The translations under genes and the position numbers were made by a program. Positions 1 to 7,920 of a stretch of DNA of 64,000 nt are shown here, piece after piece. The DNA comes from Bacillus sp. SM2101 (GTDB taxonomy: Bacteria > Bacillota > Bacilli > Bacillales > SM2101), in assembly GCF_018588585.1 (NCBI RefSeq), contig NZ_JAEUFG010000008.1, positions 1 to 64,000 on the forward strand. Reading direction: 5' to 3'. The notes beneath the pieces were generated by a model that saw only the letters and a program-made list of their open reading frames with translations, did not search any database and had not been told where the DNA came from. Positions within the stretch are counted from its first letter, which is position 1; each line of letters begins with the position of its first letter.

Positions 1-2
1 AA

Positions 3-176
3 TACGCGCTGAAAATTGATTTTGAAATGGAACCCCCGATGTTTAAAGTATCAAATACTCACTATGCAAAAACATGGCTATTACATGAAAGCGCACCGAA
101 AGTTGATCCTCCTGAAATTGTGAAGAGAATGAAAGTGCACTATAAATCTTTCAAACGCAGTCATGAAAGAGGGTAA
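3..176 (+). CDS. Oligopeptide ABC transporter ATP-binding protein, C-terminal end (OppD/DppD type, partial)
   Basis: Only the last 57 codons are present, so the start lies outside the window. The frame is open from base 3 to a TAA at 174-176. The visible tail has the hydrophobic-basic pattern with TWLLHESAPKVDPP that closes OppD/DppD-family ATPases, after the nucleotide-binding domain. The protein would be one of the two cytoplasmic ATPases driving peptide import. Its stop is followed after 6 bases by the start of an oppF-type partner, which supports the call. The substrate (di- or oligopeptide, nickel) cannot be judged. Confidence 0.65.
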   Translation, partial: YALKIDFEMEPPMFKVSNTHYAKTWLLHESAPKVDPPEIVKRMKVHYKSFKRSHERG

Positions 177-182
177 TTGAAG

Positions 183-1118
183 ATGAACTTAAAAGAAGAA
201 AAACTGTTGGAGATACAAGGCCTTAAACAACATTTTAAAGTTAGCAAAGAAAATACAGTAAAAGCTGTTGATGGTATTTCCTTTGATATATATAAAGGTG
301 AAACGTTTGGCTTAGTTGGAGAATCTGGTTGTGGGAAATCTACAACAGGGCGGACAATTATTCGCTTATACAACGCAACAGATGGTAAGGTATTTTATAA
401 TGGTGAGAACGTCCACGGGAAGAAGTCAAAAAAGGAATTAAAATCTTTTAATAGAAAAATGCAGATGATCTTTCAGGATCCATATGCGTCACTAAATCCA
501 CGCATGAAAGTATCTGATATTATAGCAGAAGGAATTGATATTCATGGTCTCGCTTCTTCTAAACAAGATCGGATGAATAGAGTCCATGAGTTATTAGAAA
601 TCGTTGGACTTAATCGTGAGCATGCGAGTCGTTTCCCCCATGAATTCAGTGGTGGACAAAGACAACGTATAGGGATTGCAAGGGCACTAGCAGTAGACCC
701 AGAATTTATCATTGCAGATGAGCCTATTTCAGCGTTGGATGTGTCTATTCAAGCCCAAGTCGTGAACTTGATGAAAAAACTTCAGAAAGAAAAAGGACTT
801 ACATATTTATTTATTGCGCATGACTTATCTATGGTCAAGTACATTAGCGATCGAATCGGCGTAATGTATCGTGGGAAAATTGTAGAGTTAGCAATGAGTG
901 ATGAACTGTATAGCGATCCAATTCACCCTTATACTAGATCACTATTATCGGCAATTCCATTACCAGATCCAGATCATGAGCGCTCTCGTAAAAGAATAAT
1001 TTATGATCCTCTCCAGCATAATTATGACAAAGAGACACCTACAATGAGGGAAATAAAACAAGGGCATTATGTTTACTGTTCGGAATCAGAGTATAAGCTG
1101 TATAAGGACAGATCGTAA
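183..1118 (+). CDS. Oligopeptide/dipeptide ABC transporter ATP-binding protein (OppF/DppF/AppF family)
   Basis: Second ATPase of a peptide importer. With the ATG at 183 it is 311 residues, a normal family length. Visible: Walker A GESGCGKST (46-54), Q-loop FQDPYASLNP (about 97-106), signature FSGGQRQR (155-162), Walker B FIIADEP (175-181), and the C-terminal oligopeptide-transporter extension with HPYTRSLLSAIPLPDP. A TTG at 177 is also in frame, but the GAGGG at 169-173 is better spaced for the ATG. It follows the oppD-type gene by 6 bases and is followed by a terminator, so it ends the operon. Opp versus App versus Dpp identity is not resolved. Confidence 0.93.
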   Translation: MNLKEEKLLEIQGLKQHFKVSKENTVKAVDGISFDIYKGETFGLVGESGCGKSTTGRTIIRLYNATDGKVFYNGENVHGKKSKKELKSFNRKMQMIFQDPYASLNPRMKVSDIIAEGIDIHGLASSKQDRMNRVHELLEIVGLNREHASRFPHEFSGGQRQRIGIARALAVDPEFIIADEPISALDVSIQAQVVNLMKKLQKEKGLTYLFIAHDLSMVKYISDRIGVMYRGKIVELAMSDELYSDPIHPYTRSLLSAIPLPDPDHERSRKRIIYDPLQHNYDKETPTMREIKQGHYVYCSESEYKLYKDRS

Positions 1119-1124
1119 TTTATA

Positions 1125-1160
1125 AAAAGAATGATCTCTACATAGAGGTCATTCTTTTTT
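1125..1160 (+). terminator. Intrinsic terminator after the peptide importer operon
   Basis: AAAAGAATGATCTCTA pairs with TAGAGGTCATTCTTTT (one G-T pair) around a short loop, followed by a T run. Confidence 0.85.
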
Positions 1161-1985
1161 GAAGGGCTGTTTTCCCAATGATTGCTGCTTTTCAGTCTAA
1201 GGTATATGCAATCCATATTGCGTATATGGCATCTTAAAAGCAATATACCATTGTGAAAATTAACGATACTAATATTCTACTTATTGCTTAAGTAATTCTA
1301 AATTTTTCCTTAAGGCCCTTTTGTAAACTTTGTTGTTAATTATACAAAATTACCACGGTAAAAAAGAAGTCTTATGTGATTCTCATCATAATATAGCAGA
1401 TAAGATGCCGCGAAACTACAGTTGTATCCATGTTTATCTATTAGTACGAATAACAGCAATAAAATGCGAAAACAGCATGGATTGAGTAAATATTAAGAAT
1501 TATTTGGTATAATTTATAATAAGTAGTAATTTTCTCTCATTCAAATGTGTTAGACAATATAATACAAAAGAGAAAATCACAATAGCTTAACTATAAAGTG
1601 GCCCTGAAAAACGAACAATTTTCTTTAGATTACGGGACTACCAACTACTATTTATATGATAAATGTTTTGGTTGGGGTCACTAGTTTCTTCTAAAATTTA
1701 AATGCATCTCACATCAAACAAATAATGTTAGGTTATTTATATTTAAATTTTATGCCTTAGTTCCTTTAACTGACAAAAAAGATCCTTTCAAGGTATAATA
1801 TTCCATAGTGGAGTGGTATCATGTTAGCTAATATTTTATCAATAGATTATAAAATAATAGTTAAAAAGGTGTAAAGCTTGGATGTGCACACGAAAGGTTG
1901 AAAAGAATGTGATAACATTCCTTAAAGAATAAGTATAAACAAAACTATGGATTTGAATTTTCTATGGGGTATAAGGGGAGTTAAG
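1161..1985. other. Gene-free stretch of about 0.8 kb
   Basis: Between the oppF terminator and the acetyltransferase gene I find no convincing open frame. It holds repeat copy R1 at 1310-1445. The rest is AT-rich with stops in all frames. Confidence 0.6.
1310..1445 (-). repeat. Dispersed ~130-bp intergenic repeat, copy R1 (reverse orientation)
   Basis: Read on the minus strand it begins near GGATACAACTGTAGTTTCG, continues with GGCATCTTAT, and ends with AACAACAAAGTTTAC followed by AAAAGGGCCTTAAGG. The same ends recur at 15395, 16708, 24032, 24192, 24355, 25393 and 48960. It lies in a gene-free stretch. Confidence 0.6.
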
Positions 1986-2480
1986 ATGATTATCAGACCA
2001 ATTGAAGTAAACGACGCAGAAAGCTTTTTAGAACTAAGTAAACGAATTGATGAATCAGGATTTATGTTATATGAACCTGGGGAAAAGGCGACAACACTTG
2101 AACAACAAAGAAAGTTTATAGAAAGTATTATAGCTGAAAAGAACTCTTTATTCCTAGTAGCAGAAGTAGAGCATAAATTAGTTGGATTTATGAGTGCATT
2201 TGGAGGTAAAGTTAAACGAAAGAAACATTCCGCATATCTTGTTTTAGGTATACTTGATGATTTTCAAGGACGAGGCATAGCATCAAGTCTATTTAATAGT
2301 GTATTCGATTGGGCTAAAGATAAAGGAATATCTAGGCTGGAACTCACAGTAGTAAAAGACAATATAAAGGCATTTAACTTATATAGAAAAATGGGATTTG
2401 TTATTGAGGGTGAAAAAGTGAATTCATTAATCATAAATGGTCAACCTATGAACGAATATTATATGTACAAGTTACTATAA
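1986..2480 (+). CDS. GNAT family N-acetyltransferase
   Basis: Predicted cytoplasmic acetyl-CoA-dependent acetyltransferase of 164 residues. The ATG at 1986 is chosen because AAGGGGAG lies 6 bases upstream; the in-frame ATG at 1947 has no ribosome binding site. MIIRPIEVNDAE is a typical GNAT first strand-helix. The acetyl-CoA binding signature is LDDFQGRGIASSLFN (Q-x-x-G-x-G/A type), and the closing strand is NIKAFNLYRKMGFVIEGE. The substrate cannot be inferred. It stands alone, with a terminator about 100 bases downstream. Confidence 0.9.
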   Translation: MIIRPIEVNDAESFLELSKRIDESGFMLYEPGEKATTLEQQRKFIESIIAEKNSLFLVAEVEHKLVGFMSAFGGKVKRKKHSAYLVLGILDDFQGRGIASSLFNSVFDWAKDKGISRLELTVVKDNIKAFNLYRKMGFVIEGEKVNSLIINGQPMNEYYMYKLL

Positions 2481-2583
2481 CACATAGATGCTATCCTTTA
2501 CATGAACTTATCTATTAATATTAACAACAATAATTCATAATTTGTATTACTGAGCAAATAAGTAGATATAATAAAATATAAGT

Positions 2584-2621
2584 AAAGCCATTGTTGAGTT
2601 TATTGCTCAATCGTGGCTTTT
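2584..2621 (+). terminator. Terminator-like hairpin downstream of the GNAT gene
   Basis: AAAGCCA...TTGAG pairs with CTCAA...TGGCTTT and is followed by a short T-rich tail. The remaining bases of the 430-bp gap (2481-2910) show no gene or recognisable riboswitch. Confidence 0.65.
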
Positions 2622-2910
2622 ATGCTTTTTGTCAAGGGCTATCTATAAATCATCATACATTTCATTTCTAATGCTGTTTCGTATTCATTAATGTCTTTCG
2701 TATAAGGAAGTCAATACAAACTCAACAAGAATCTATGAGTAGTTTATGTACCGTGAATTCATAACAATTGTATATGTCTATTTTAGCTAGGGTATTTTGT
2801 AATCCTTAAAAAAGTTTATGAACTATCATTGTATTCTTTATTGAATTATGAGAATATATTAAAAATAATTAGGCATGTATAGTACATAAATTTTATAAAG
2901 GAGAAAGTGT

Positions 2911-3810
2911 ATGAACAATTCGATACAGGATATGCTCAATCAATATAGTGAAAAACAACAGAACCGTGGCAGACTTTTAATTAGTTGTGCAGACAAGCAA
3001 GGAATCGTGGCGGCAGTTTCAAAGTTTTTGTTTAACCATGGTGCAAACATTATTGAATCAAGTCAATACTCAACAAATCCAGAAGGTGGCGTCTTTTTTA
3101 TTAGAATTGAATTTGAATGTCCAGACTTGCTGCATAAAGGGAGTGTTATGAAAAAGCAGTTCCAAAGCATTGCTGATCAATTTTCCATGGAGTGGCAACT
3201 TACATTCGTTCATGAATTAAAGAAAACAGCCATTTTCGTTTCTAAGGAGCTTCATTGTCTGCAGGAACTTTTATGGGAATGGCAAAATAGAGATTTGATG
3301 ACGAATATTGCGTTAGTCATTAGTAATCATGAAGATGCAAGGGAAATAGTCGAATCTTTAGATATACCTTTCTATTATATCCCTGCAAGTAAAGACAATA
3401 GGAAAGAGGTAGAAAGTACTCAGCTTCAATTGTTAAAAGAGTATGAGGTAGATCTGATAATATTAGCTAGATATATGCAAATATTGACATCAGAATTTGT
3501 TGAATCATATCCTAATCAAATCATTAACATCCATCATTCGTTCTTACCAGCATTTGTCGGAGCAAGACCGTATGACAGAGCATACCAAAGAGGTGTAAAG
3601 CTCATTGGAGCTACATCCCACTATGTTACGAATGACCTTGATGAAGGACCGATCATCGAGCAAGATATTATGAGAGTAAACCACCGTGATAATGTTGAGT
3701 CCTTGAAGAAAATAGGCAGTTCTATTGAAAGAAGTGTTCTTGCTCTAGCAGTTAAATGGCACCTAGAAGATCGAGTGATTGTTTACAAAAACAAAACCAT
3801 TGTATTTTAA
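2911..3810 (+). CDS. purU: Formyltetrahydrofolate deformylase
   Basis: Hydrolyses 10-formyltetrahydrofolate to formate and tetrahydrofolate, balancing the one-carbon pool and supplying formate. It has 299 residues, the usual length. An N-terminal ACT domain (about 20-100) begins RLLISCADKQGIVAAVSKFL. The formyltransferase-fold domain carries NIHHSFLPAF (206-215) and the conserved Asp in NDLDEGPII (241-249). The start has AAAGGAGA about 8 bases upstream. It is monocistronic. It sits near pflB-pflA, which also make formate, but that link is only positional. Confidence 0.96.
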   Translation: MNNSIQDMLNQYSEKQQNRGRLLISCADKQGIVAAVSKFLFNHGANIIESSQYSTNPEGGVFFIRIEFECPDLLHKGSVMKKQFQSIADQFSMEWQLTFVHELKKTAIFVSKELHCLQELLWEWQNRDLMTNIALVISNHEDAREIVESLDIPFYYIPASKDNRKEVESTQLQLLKEYEVDLIILARYMQILTSEFVESYPNQIINIHHSFLPAFVGARPYDRAYQRGVKLIGATSHYVTNDLDEGPIIEQDIMRVNHRDNVESLKKIGSSIERSVLALAVKWHLEDRVIVYKNKTIVF

Positions 3811-3866
3811 AATTTTGTAGTAGTTAACGTAGTTGACTACATATGAATGTTAAGGTTGTTATTATA

Positions 3867-3894
3867 GAGAGAGGTGAGAATCAGCACCTCTCCT
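3867..3894. terminator. Hairpin between convergent purU and the YjcZ-like gene
   Basis: GAGAGGTG pairs with CACCTCTC around an 8-base loop. No clear T run follows on either strand, so its role as a shared terminator is inferred from position. Confidence 0.45.
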
Positions 3895-3904
3895 CAAAAT
3901 GTTG

Positions 3905-4135
3905 TTAAATAGCTTTGACTACTGTTGCAAGTATGACAACCAGTAGTATAAATAACACAAGAATTAACGCAAACCCAGTACCCACTGAGTCACCAACAAG
4001 GACAGGTTGATTGTAACAGGGTGCAGAATTTGTACAACCTCTCTCGTAGCCGTATCTGTAGGCAGAGTGTCTAACATCAGGTACAGCCCCGTAGTTGTAT
4101 CCAGTATATCCTTGAGCTCCCCCATAATTATGCAT
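3905..4135 (-). CDS. YjcZ family sporulation-type small membrane protein
   Basis: 76 residues. A Gly/Tyr-rich N-terminus is followed by one C-terminal membrane segment with GTGFALILVLFILLVVILA, the hallmark of the YjcZ/YczN family found in spore-formers. Two cysteines lie at about residues 34 and 40. AGGGAGG lies a few bases upstream of the ATG on the minus strand. Family members are expressed in sporulation, but their function is unknown. It is the clearest single clue to a spore-forming host. Confidence 0.8.
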   Translation of the reverse strand: MHNYGGAQGYTGYNYGAVPDVRHSAYRYGYERGCTNSAPCYNQPVLVGDSVGTGFALILVLFILLVVILATVVKAI

Positions 4136-4319
4136 AAACTAACCTCCCTTTCTTCTCCATATATGTGTATGAAAGAATGGGCAAATTGTCTATAAGAATA
4201 CAGATTATTTATATTTTATTGATGATCCTTCATTACAACATGTTGAATATTTATATAGTATTAAGTCGAATTATCTAACTGCTACAACCTCTAATTTCTT
4301 CCATGTCAATACAATTAAT

Positions 4320-4337
4320 CCGTGAAAAAATTCACAA
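4320..4337. promoter_or_regulatory. Putative Rex operator 1 upstream of pflB
   Basis: CCGTGAAAAAATTCACAA matches the Rex consensus TTGTGAAWWWWTTCACAA except for the first two bases. Confidence 0.5.
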
Positions 4338-4425
4338 TGTCGTCAATAACGATCCGTCATATACACCATATTAATAGTATAATTGGTAATAAATAAACAA
4401 TTAATTCTTATTTTCTTACTCTGAG

Positions 4426-4443
4426 TTGTGAAACAATTCACAA
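4426..4443. promoter_or_regulatory. Putative Rex operator 2 upstream of pflB
   Basis: TTGTGAAACAATTCACAA is an 18-bp near-perfect inverted repeat fitting the Rex (NADH-sensing repressor) consensus at every arm position. It lies 49 bases before the pflB start. A near-cre sequence TGAAATCGCTTTAA (4445-4458, one mismatch to the CcpA consensus) abuts it. Confidence 0.72.
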
Positions 4444-4492
4444 ATGAAATCGCTTTAATGAAAATTTAATGATAATAATGGAGGAAGTTAAC

Positions 4493-6748
4493 ATGGACAA
4501 AATGAGCACAATGATAAAAGAAACTGCATGGGAGAATTTTAACGAAGGAAATTGGATGCATGCCATTGATGTAAGAGACTTTATTCAAAATAATGTGACA
4601 CCATATACAGGTAATGAAGATTTTCTTGCTCTACCAACAGCAAAAACATCTAGCTTATGGGAAGAAGTTTTAGAGTTAACGAAAAAAGAACGAAAAAATG
4701 GTGGTGTACTGGATGTTGATACTAAAACAGTATCTACCATTACTTCTCATAGGCCAGGATATATAAATAAAGATTTAGAAAGTGTTGTTGGTTTACAAAC
4801 TGATGCACCGCTAAAGCGCTCTATACAACCATTCGGTGGTATTCGAATGGTGAAGGATGCATGTAACGCATATGGATTTACGCTTGAACCAGAAGTAGAG
4901 AAAATTTTTACTGAGTACCGCAAAACCCATAACCAAGGAGTATTTGATGTGTATACTCCTGAAATGAGAAAGGCTCGAAAAGCTGGGATCATTACTGGAC
5001 TACCTGATGCATATGGGAGAGGGCGAATTATCGGTGACTACCGTCGAGTAGCTTTATACGGTGTAGATCGCTTAATGGATGAAAAAAGAAAAGCCCATGC
5101 CCAACTTGAAAATAATATGATGAGTGACGCAGTGATTCGTGATCGTGAAGAAATTTCTGAACAGTTTAGGGCATTACAAGAACTGAAGGATATGGCAGCT
5201 TCTTATGGATTTGACATTTCTAAGCCTGCCAAAAATGCACGCGAAGCAATTCAATGGTTGTATTTTGCCTATCTTGCTGCGATAAAAGAACAAAATGGTG
5301 CTGCTATGAGTCTAGGGCGCGTCTCAACATTTTTAGATATTTATTTTGAAAGAGAATTGAATAATGGAACGATGACTGAGTCAGAGATACAAGAGACAGT
5401 TGATCATTTTGTTATGAAGCTACGGATGGTTCAATTTTTACGTACGCCAGATTACAACGAATTATTTAGCGGTGATCCAACGTGGGTCACAGAATCAATT
5501 GGTGGCATGGGTTTAGATGGACGTCCCCTTGTGTCGAAAACATCATTTAGATTTTTGCATACGTTAGATAATTTAGGACCAGCTCCTGAGCCGAATTTAA
5601 CAGTATTATGGTCCACAGAGCTACCGGAACATTTCAAGCGTTATTGCTCTAAAATGTCTATTAAAACAAGCTCCATTCAATACGAAAATGATGATCTAAT
5701 GCGTGAAGAATATGGTGATGACTATGGGATTGCATGTTGTGTGTCTGCCATGAAAATCGGTAAGCAAATGCAATTTTTTGGGGCTCGTGCGAATTTAGCG
5801 AAAGCTTTATTATATGCAATCAATGGTGGGATTGATGAAAAGTTAGGTGTGCAAGTGGGACCTAACTTTGAACCGATCAAAGCAGATATTCTAGGTTATG
5901 ACGAAGTGTTTGAAAAATATGATAAGATGCTAGATTGGCTTGCAAAATTATACATGAATACATTAAATGTAATTCACTATATGCATGATAAATATTCATA
6001 CGAACGGATTGAAATGGCTCTACATGATGAAGAAATATTACGAACGATGGCATGTGGTATTGCTGGGTTGTCTGTTGTAGCAGATTCATTAAGTGCCATT
6101 AAGTATGCAAAAGTGCGTCCAATTAGAAATGAATATGGAATCGCTGTAGATTTTGAAATCGAAGGTGACTACCCTCAGTTCGGAAACGATGATGATCGAG
6201 TTGATTCAATTGCAACAGAGTTAGTTGAGAATTTCATGAATAAGTTACGCCAGCACCCGACTTATCGAAATTCACTGCCTACTCAATCCATTTTAACGAT
6301 CACATCAAATGTGGTGTATGGTAAAAAAACAGGTACAACTCCTGATGGTAGAAAAGCTGGTGAACCATTTGCACCAGGAGCAAACCCTTTACATGGACGT
6401 GATAAAAAAGGTGCATTAGCTTCGCTGAATTCAGTAGCTAAGCTTCCTTACGATGACTGTTTAGATGGAATCTCCTGTACTTTTTCAATGGTTCCAAAAT
6501 CTCTCGGAAAAGAAGCTGACACGAGAATAAGTAACCTTGTTTCGATTTTAGATGGTTATATGAGACAAGAGGGACATCATATTAATGTAAATGTATTTGA
6601 AAGAGAGCAATTACTAGATGCAATGGAGCATCCAGAAAAATATCCACAATTAACGATTCGTGTCTCTGGCTATGCCGTAAACTTTATTAAATTAACTCGT
6701 GAGCAACAGATAGACGTAATTAATAGAACATTCCATGAAAGTATGTGA
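4493..6748 (+). CDS. pflB: Formate C-acetyltransferase (pyruvate formate-lyase)
   Basis: Glycyl-radical enzyme converting pyruvate and CoA to acetyl-CoA and formate under anoxia. From the ATG at 4493 it has 751 residues; GGAGGA at 4480-4485 favours this start over the ATG at 4469. The catalytic Cys pair is IACCVSAM (Cys415-Cys416), and the radical glycine is Gly726 in RVSGYAVNF near the C-terminus. The pflA start overlaps its stop. Two Rex-type operators lie upstream, so expression should rise when the NADH/NAD ratio is high. Its presence implies mixed-acid fermentation ability. Confidence 0.98.
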   Translation: MDKMSTMIKETAWENFNEGNWMHAIDVRDFIQNNVTPYTGNEDFLALPTAKTSSLWEEVLELTKKERKNGGVLDVDTKTVSTITSHRPGYINKDLESVVGLQTDAPLKRSIQPFGGIRMVKDACNAYGFTLEPEVEKIFTEYRKTHNQGVFDVYTPEMRKARKAGIITGLPDAYGRGRIIGDYRRVALYGVDRLMDEKRKAHAQLENNMMSDAVIRDREEISEQFRALQELKDMAASYGFDISKPAKNAREAIQWLYFAYLAAIKEQNGAAMSLGRVSTFLDIYFERELNNGTMTESEIQETVDHFVMKLRMVQFLRTPDYNELFSGDPTWVTESIGGMGLDGRPLVSKTSFRFLHTLDNLGPAPEPNLTVLWSTELPEHFKRYCSKMSIKTSSIQYENDDLMREEYGDDYGIACCVSAMKIGKQMQFFGARANLAKALLYAINGGIDEKLGVQVGPNFEPIKADILGYDEVFEKYDKMLDWLAKLYMNTLNVIHYMHDKYSYERIEMALHDEEILRTMACGIAGLSVVADSLSAIKYAKVRPIRNEYGIAVDFEIEGDYPQFGNDDDRVDSIATELVENFMNKLRQHPTYRNSLPTQSILTITSNVVYGKKTGTTPDGRKAGEPFAPGANPLHGRDKKGALASLNSVAKLPYDDCLDGISCTFSMVPKSLGKEADTRISNLVSILDGYMRQEGHHINVNVFEREQLLDAMEHPEKYPQLTIRVSGYAVNFIKLTREQQIDVINRTFHESM

Positions 6749-6753
6749 TCAGC

Positions 6754-7482
6754 ATGAAAGGACGAATTCACTCAGTTGAAACTTGTGGTACAGTAGATGG
6801 ACCAGGATTGCGTTATATCGTATTCACACAAGGCTGTCCGTTACGTTGTATTTATTGCCACAACCCAGATACTTGGAAAGTAGCTGGAGGTAAAGAAGAA
6901 GATACGAATGACTTAATTGAAGATATAAAAAAATATATGTCCTATATGAGTTTTTCAAATGGTGGTGTTACTGTAAGTGGTGGAGAACCACTAGTTCAAG
7001 CTGATTTTATCATTGATTTATTTAAGAAATGTAAAGCACTGGGCATTCATACAGCATTAGATACAGCGGGATCTGTAATACCTGCAAATATAGACGAGAT
7101 CTTAGATTTAACTGACCTTGTTCTTCTGGATATTAAACATATAGACGAACAAAAACATCAAGACATTACAGGTTTATCTAATAAAAATACGATTTCATTT
7201 GCAAACCGTTTAAATGATAAGGGAATTCCTATATGGGTTAGGCATGTGCTCGTTCCAGGGTATACAGATCAGGAACAAGATTTAGACCGACTTGGACAAT
7301 TTATAGGTACGTTATCGAATGTTGAAAAGGTAGAAATACTACCTTATCATAAAATGGGTGAATATAAATGGAAAGCACTTTGTTTGGACAATGAATTAAT
7401 TGATACAAATCCACCTTCAGCCGAAGAGGTTGACAAAGCATACAAAATAGTTACATCGTACTCACCTACACTTATGAAATGA
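6754..7482 (+). CDS. pflA: Pyruvate formate-lyase activating enzyme (radical SAM)
   Basis: Installs the glycyl radical on PflB using S-adenosylmethionine and a 4Fe-4S cluster. From the ATG at 6754 it has 242 residues. The cluster motif CPLRCIYC gives Cys28, Cys32 and Cys35 (CX3CX2C). The N-terminus MKGRIHSVETCGTVDGPG is typical of the family. An in-frame GTG at 6745 overlaps the pflB stop, so either start implies translational coupling. A strong terminator follows 4 bases after the stop, making a two-gene operon. Confidence 0.96.
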   Translation: MKGRIHSVETCGTVDGPGLRYIVFTQGCPLRCIYCHNPDTWKVAGGKEEDTNDLIEDIKKYMSYMSFSNGGVTVSGGEPLVQADFIIDLFKKCKALGIHTALDTAGSVIPANIDEILDLTDLVLLDIKHIDEQKHQDITGLSNKNTISFANRLNDKGIPIWVRHVLVPGYTDQEQDLDRLGQFIGTLSNVEKVEILPYHKMGEYKWKALCLDNELIDTNPPSAEEVDKAYKIVTSYSPTLMK

Positions 7483-7485
7483 TTA

Positions 7486-7525
7486 AAAAAAGAAGTAACA
7501 CTAAACATCGTGTTACTTCTTTTTA
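7486..7525 (+). terminator. Intrinsic terminator after pflA
   Basis: AAGAAGTAACAC pairs with GTGTTACTTCTT around an 8-base loop, followed by TTTTT. Confidence 0.9.
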
Positions 7526-7554
7526 TGATGATGACGTTAGTTGGGGGATAAATA

Positions 7555-7730
7555 TGTGCAATTGATCCATAAAGCTTGAAATTTGACCCATAAATGTGTG
7601 GAATTGACCCACAAAGATTAAGAATTGACCGATAAATGTGTGGAATTGACCCATAAAGATTAAGAATTGACCGATAAATATATGAAATTTGACCCATAAA
7701 ATATTTATTGACCCAAACTCTGTCAAAACT
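7555..7730. repeat. Tandem array of ~20-22-nt units with core TTGACCCATAAA
   Basis: Eight imperfect units follow one another, each with TTGACCCATAAA or a variant (TTGATCCATAAA, TTGACCGATAAA, TTGACCCACAAA), joined by TGTGTGGAA or GATTAAGAA-type linkers. A 40-bp two-unit block is present twice near 7600-7680. The minus-strand open frames here are repeat artefacts (MGQF...IFIGQF pattern). It fills the gap between the pflA terminator and the next promoter. Confidence 0.8.
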
Positions 7731-7782
7731 GACTGCTACACTAACAATAAAACAAAGTTAAAAAAGATGTCACAAAATATAC

Positions 7783-7825
7783 ATACAGGGGTATATTGAC
7801 AATCACACTATGTATACAGTATTAT
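7783..7825 (+). promoter_or_regulatory. Promoter with overlapping CstR/CsoR-like operator
   Basis: TTGACA (7796-7801), an 18-base spacer and TATTAT (7820-7825) form a likely sigma-A promoter. ATACAGGGGTAT (7783-7794) abuts the -35. A second similar sequence, ATACCCATATAGGTAAT, lies at 7890-7906 just before the ribosome binding site. G/C-tract flanked ATA-TAT sites are the type bound by CsoR/CstR repressors, and CstR controls persulfide genes. Confidence 0.45.
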
Positions 7826-7920
7826 GTAGGTGTACTAAATAACAAATTGTTTGTGAAATGTTGAGCAAGTATATTTTTTAATGAATTATATACCCATATA
7901 GGTAATTGAGGAGGATGACA

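Noticed and set aside
7347-7726. Minus-strand ORFs with repeated MGQF-IFIGQF patterns
   Set aside because: They are read-through of the TTGACCCATAAA tandem array in two overlapping frames, have no ribosome binding site and partly lie inside pflA.
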